Part shown: in pieces, positions 60,825 to 64,000 of the stretch | Layout: every line of letters starts with the position of its first letter | Numbering within the stretch: the first letter of the stretch is position 1 | From: an uncultured bacterium | GTDB taxonomy: Bacteria > Cyanobacteriota > Vampirovibrionia > Gastranaerophilales > Gastranaerophilaceae | NCBI GenBank assembly: GCA_949284985.1 | Contig: CASDWY010000015.1 | Location: 62,001-126,000 of the forward strand | Direction of reading: 5' to 3' | DNA length: 64,000 nucleotides | The notes under the pieces: model-generated | Databases searched by the model: none | What the model was told of the DNA's origin: nothing | The model's input: the letters and a program-made list of their open reading frames with translations, nothing else | Position numbers and translations under genes: made by a program

Positions 60825-60957
60825 CTATACACTTTCCCTAATTTCAAATTAACTGATTACTAATATTTATACACAAACATGCTCAAAAAAATACTACCCC
60901 ATAAAACCCAGTGGTAAAAACTATTTTAAAAATACATTATGAAAACTTTAATTTTTC

Positions 60958-60986
60958 TTGATTTAAACTTTTGTTTGGGCTATAAA
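60958..60986 (+). promoter_or_regulatory. sigma70-type promoter of gapA
   Basis: TTGATT (60958-60963), 17-nt spacer, TATAAA (60981-60986). The start would be near 60993, with a leader of about 35 nt holding GAGGAG. Confidence 0.6.
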
Positions 60987-61006
60987 TTGGATGTTAATAC
61001 ATGTAG

Positions 61007-62035
<1,029 letters not shown>

Positions 62036-62058
62036 GAAATCTTTTCTATAATTTAAAT

Positions 62059-62088
62059 AAAAAAGCGGTTCAATGAACCGCTTTTTTT
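62059..62088 (+). terminator. intrinsic terminator after gapA
   Basis: AAAAAGCGGTT and AACCGCTTTTT pair around CAATG and are followed by a T tract. It can also serve the leftward MFS gene. Confidence 0.9.
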
Positions 62089-62133
62089 ACTTATAAATTA
62101 CAAAATATTTTAAAACTACACTCTTTTAAAATA

Positions 62134-63495
62134 TTAAAAATCTCTAGGCTTTACACCTTTCATCCAGTTAGTTTCTATTGTTTCCAAAGAAATACCTTTT
62201 GTTTCGGGAACAAAAAAGTAGACAAAAATTATACACAATAAAGAAACTATCCCAAATCCCCAAAAAGTTAATGCACCACCAACCCTATTAAGTAAAACAG
62301 GAAAACTGCTTACAACTAAAAAATTAAAAACAAAGTTAGACACAGTACAAATACTCATCGCACGTCCACGAATACTAAGCGGAAATACTTCTGAAACTAA
62401 TATCCAACCAATAGGTCCCAAACTCATAGCAAAACAAATTATATAAGTAATAAGACTTCCAACAGTAACCCATTTTAAATTATCACCAAAAAAATCTGCA
62501 AATGCAAAAGCACCACCCAAAGCTATTAAACTAAGCATAACACCTGTTAATCCAAAATACAAAAGAGGTTTTCGACCCAATTTGTCAGTAAAAAATAAAG
62601 CCACTATAGTCATAAGAAAATTAATAATTCCAATTCCTGTAGTAGCATAAATAGCACTTATATTACTCTCAAAACCTGCGTTTTTAAATATTGTAGGTGC
62701 ATAATAAATTATAGTATTAATTCCTGTGCATATTTGAGCAAACATTATTCCTATACCAACAACAAAAGGCATAATCATCCACTTTTTCAACTTAAATTGC
62801 ATAACAGAGCCAGAATCGTCAGATTTTAAATTTGCTCGCACATTGTCAATTTCACTATCAATATCAATGTCCGGCTCAATTTTAGCAAAAACACGTCTTG
62901 CCTCATCTTCACGATCTTTACTTAACAACCAACGTGGAGTGTCTGTCATAAAACACATTCCAATTAACAAAACTAATCCGGGCAAAACTCCTGCAAAAAG
63001 CATCCAACGCCAATTATACACAGCTGGAGCAAAAACTGCATTTATAAAATATGAGAACAAAATTCCAGCCGTAATTGCCCACTGGTACAATGAAACCAAC
63101 GTACCTCTCAGATTTTTAGGAGAAATTTCCGACAAATAAAGAGGTACAACAAAATTAACAATACCCACCGCAAATCCAATAAAAAGTCTTGAAGCTATGA
63201 GTACATATATATTAGGTGCAAATGCACAGAAGATTGACCCTAAAATAAAAATAATTGCGGTAGCTATAATAATTTTTTTTCTTCCAAACATATCAGCCAA
63301 GACACCATTAGTTGCCGCACCGATAACCGCACCTATTAATACTGAACTAACCAATATACCTTGAGTTGTGTCTGTAAGATTCCAAGACTCATTTATAAAT
63401 AATAATGCTCCCGATATTACTCCTGTGTCATAACCCGAAAGCAAGCCACCTAAAGATGCAATTACTGCAACAACGTACAACCAAATATATTTCAT
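62134..63495 (-). CDS. MFS sugar:proton symporter (SP family)
   Basis: 453 aa with twelve spans. GGLLSGYDTGVISGALLFI, ADMFGRKK (the D-R-x-GR loop), VPLYLSEISP, PETKGISLETIE and RGRAMSICTVSNFVFN are typical of XylE/GalP/AraE-type sugar porters. The sugar cannot be told. AGGAG precedes the ATG, and its promoter is on the minus strand just upstream. Confidence 0.92.
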   Translation of the reverse strand: MKYIWLYVVAVIASLGGLLSGYDTGVISGALLFINESWNLTDTTQGILVSSVLIGAVIGAATNGVLADMFGRKKIIIATAIIFILGSIFCAFAPNIYVLIASRLFIGFAVGIVNFVVPLYLSEISPKNLRGTLVSLYQWAITAGILFSYFINAVFAPAVYNWRWMLFAGVLPGLVLLIGMCFMTDTPRWLLSKDREDEARRVFAKIEPDIDIDSEIDNVRANLKSDDSGSVMQFKLKKWMIMPFVVGIGIMFAQICTGINTIIYYAPTIFKNAGFESNISAIYATTGIGIINFLMTIVALFFTDKLGRKPLLYFGLTGVMLSLIALGGAFAFADFFGDNLKWVTVGSLITYIICFAMSLGPIGWILVSEVFPLSIRGRAMSICTVSNFVFNFLVVSSFPVLLNRVGGALTFWGFGIVSLLCIIFVYFFVPETKGISLETIETNWMKGVKPRDF

Positions 63496-63521
63496 AAAAA
63501 ACTCCTATTTATACTAATATA

Positions 63522-63550
63522 GTTATAAAGTATATTTAAATATTTATCAA
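63522..63550 (-). promoter_or_regulatory. promoter of the MFS gene
   Basis: On the minus strand TTGATA (63545-63550), 17-nt spacer, TATAAC (63522-63527). The start would be near 63515, before AGGAG. Confidence 0.6.
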
Positions 63551-63724
63551 GCATTAAATTAGCTATATAAAATAGTACAAAACCAAAAAATTATAATTTA
63601 AAACCTAATTTACTTATTGAAGCCCTCATCTTTATTTTTAATTACACCTAATTTATTTATTTTATTTTCGCTACTTTATCAAAAATAAAAAAGTGTCAAA
63701 AAAATCTTATCATCCACTAAAAAA

Positions 63725-63798
<74 letters not shown>

Positions 63799-63811
63799 AT
63801 TTATTATATTA

Positions 63812-63848
63812 ATTAGTCATACAAAGCAACTGGCTCCGTATGACTAAT
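63812..63848. repeat. 11-bp inverted repeat between the tRNA and the last gene
   Basis: ATTAGTCATAC (63812-63822) and GTATGACTAAT (63838-63848) are perfect complements around a 15-nt loop, which itself can pair AGC with GCT. No T tract follows on the minus strand, so it is a weak terminator for the gene at 63878. Confidence 0.55.
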
Positions 63849-63877
63849 ATATCACGTAAATATTTTTGTGCAATATT

Positions 63878-64000
63878 TTATTGCATCGTTTTTCTAATAT
63901 TTGATTTCGTTGACTCTATCTGCTTAATTTTCTTTTCTAAAGTTTTCACAGCTTTAGCAGTAGCTTTTCTTTCTGCTTTGACTTGCTGATATTGAGCATC
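63878..64000 (-). CDS. 3' end of a gene with a coiled-coil C-terminus (partial)
   Basis: The frame is open to the window edge and gives 40 residues before a TAA at 63878-63880: ...VKAERKATAKAVKTLEKKI and then a Lys/Gln/Ser end. The heptad-like Ala/Leu/Ile spacing suggests a coiled coil. The rest of the gene lies outside the window, so no family can be named. Confidence 0.6.
   Translation of the reverse strand, partial: DAQYQQVKAERKATAKAVKTLEKKIKQIESTKSNIRKTMQ

Noticed and set aside
63680-63722. Terminator downstream of tRNA-Arg
   Set aside because: T runs are present but no stem precedes them on the minus strand.

Overview
The window is AT-rich DNA from a bacterium that I infer to be a gut-type Gastranaerophilales (Candidatus Melainabacteria/Vampirovibrionia, the non-photosynthetic sister lineage of Cyanobacteria). 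The grounds are prepilin-like proteins with the leader motif FTLAE[TM]ITL, a MinC-MinD-MinE set, a type-A RNase P RNA, a GH57 branching-type enzyme, a small membrane protein with Tic20/DUF4870-like features, and the low GC content. This assignment is an inference from gene content; no database search was done. I see no rRNA, CRISPR array, prophage, transposase or insertion sequence. The window looks like ordinary chromosome with dense, mostly operonic genes.

Layout. 1-9.7 kb: an oligopeptide-type ABC ATPase that looks leaderless, a GH57 alpha-glucan enzyme, a large prepilin-like GLUG-repeat protein with a 13-G tract inside its gene, then the operon (unknown zinc-ribbon protein)-rimM-trmD-acpS-rmlA, and trxA. 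9.8-22.3 kb: uvrA, then a leftward block with a GT-C-like membrane protein, class I fumarase, two small proteins sharing an N-terminal motif (one a possible Cys/His hydrolase), rqcH and an SF1 helicase-nuclease. 22.3-29.1 kb: a DegT-family sugar aminotransferase, rnpB, a Nudix-HAD-ispF operon, a second large membrane protein, and a second prepilin-like protein.

29.2-33.3 kb: two sugar-type ABC permeases with no binding protein or ATPase beside them, an HMGL-like aldolase, and a class I/II aminotransferase. 33.3-40.2 kb: a compact Tad/Flp pilus machine (cpaB-cpaC-cpaE-cpaF-tadB-tadC) behind a good sigma70-type promoter, with no pilin or prepilin peptidase gene in the cluster. 40.2-43.8 kb: leftward minC-minD-minE-ribF, where MinC has a long acidic linker and MinE has a long acidic tail with six cysteines. 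43.9-48.3 kb: secreted phosphoesterase, MBL hydrolase, secreted TPR protein, and an ABC-F ATPase with a structured leader.

48.3-54.4 kb: a leftward run nadD-yqeK-wecG-split transketolase-ftsE-ftsX-HDOD. 54.5-60.8 kb: small acidic/basic protein, TPR protein, Tic20-like membrane protein, metY, acyltransferase, and a secreted GH13 enzyme. 61-64 kb: gapA, sugar MFS transporter, tRNA-Arg(UCU), and the 3' end of a coiled-coil gene.

Functionally the window mixes cell-division placement (Min, FtsEX), cell-surface building (Tad pilus, prepilin-like proteins, WecG, RmlA, DegT enzyme, acyltransferase), carbohydrate use (GH57, GH13, sugar transport, gapA, transketolase) and translation/RNA quality control (RimM, TrmD, RNase P, RqcH, ABC-F). 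The points I would check first are the phase-variable G tract, the Cys-bearing MinE tail with the long MinC linker, the zinc-ribbon/low-complexity protein leading the rimM-trmD operon, and the leader and degenerate ATP site of the ABC-F gene.
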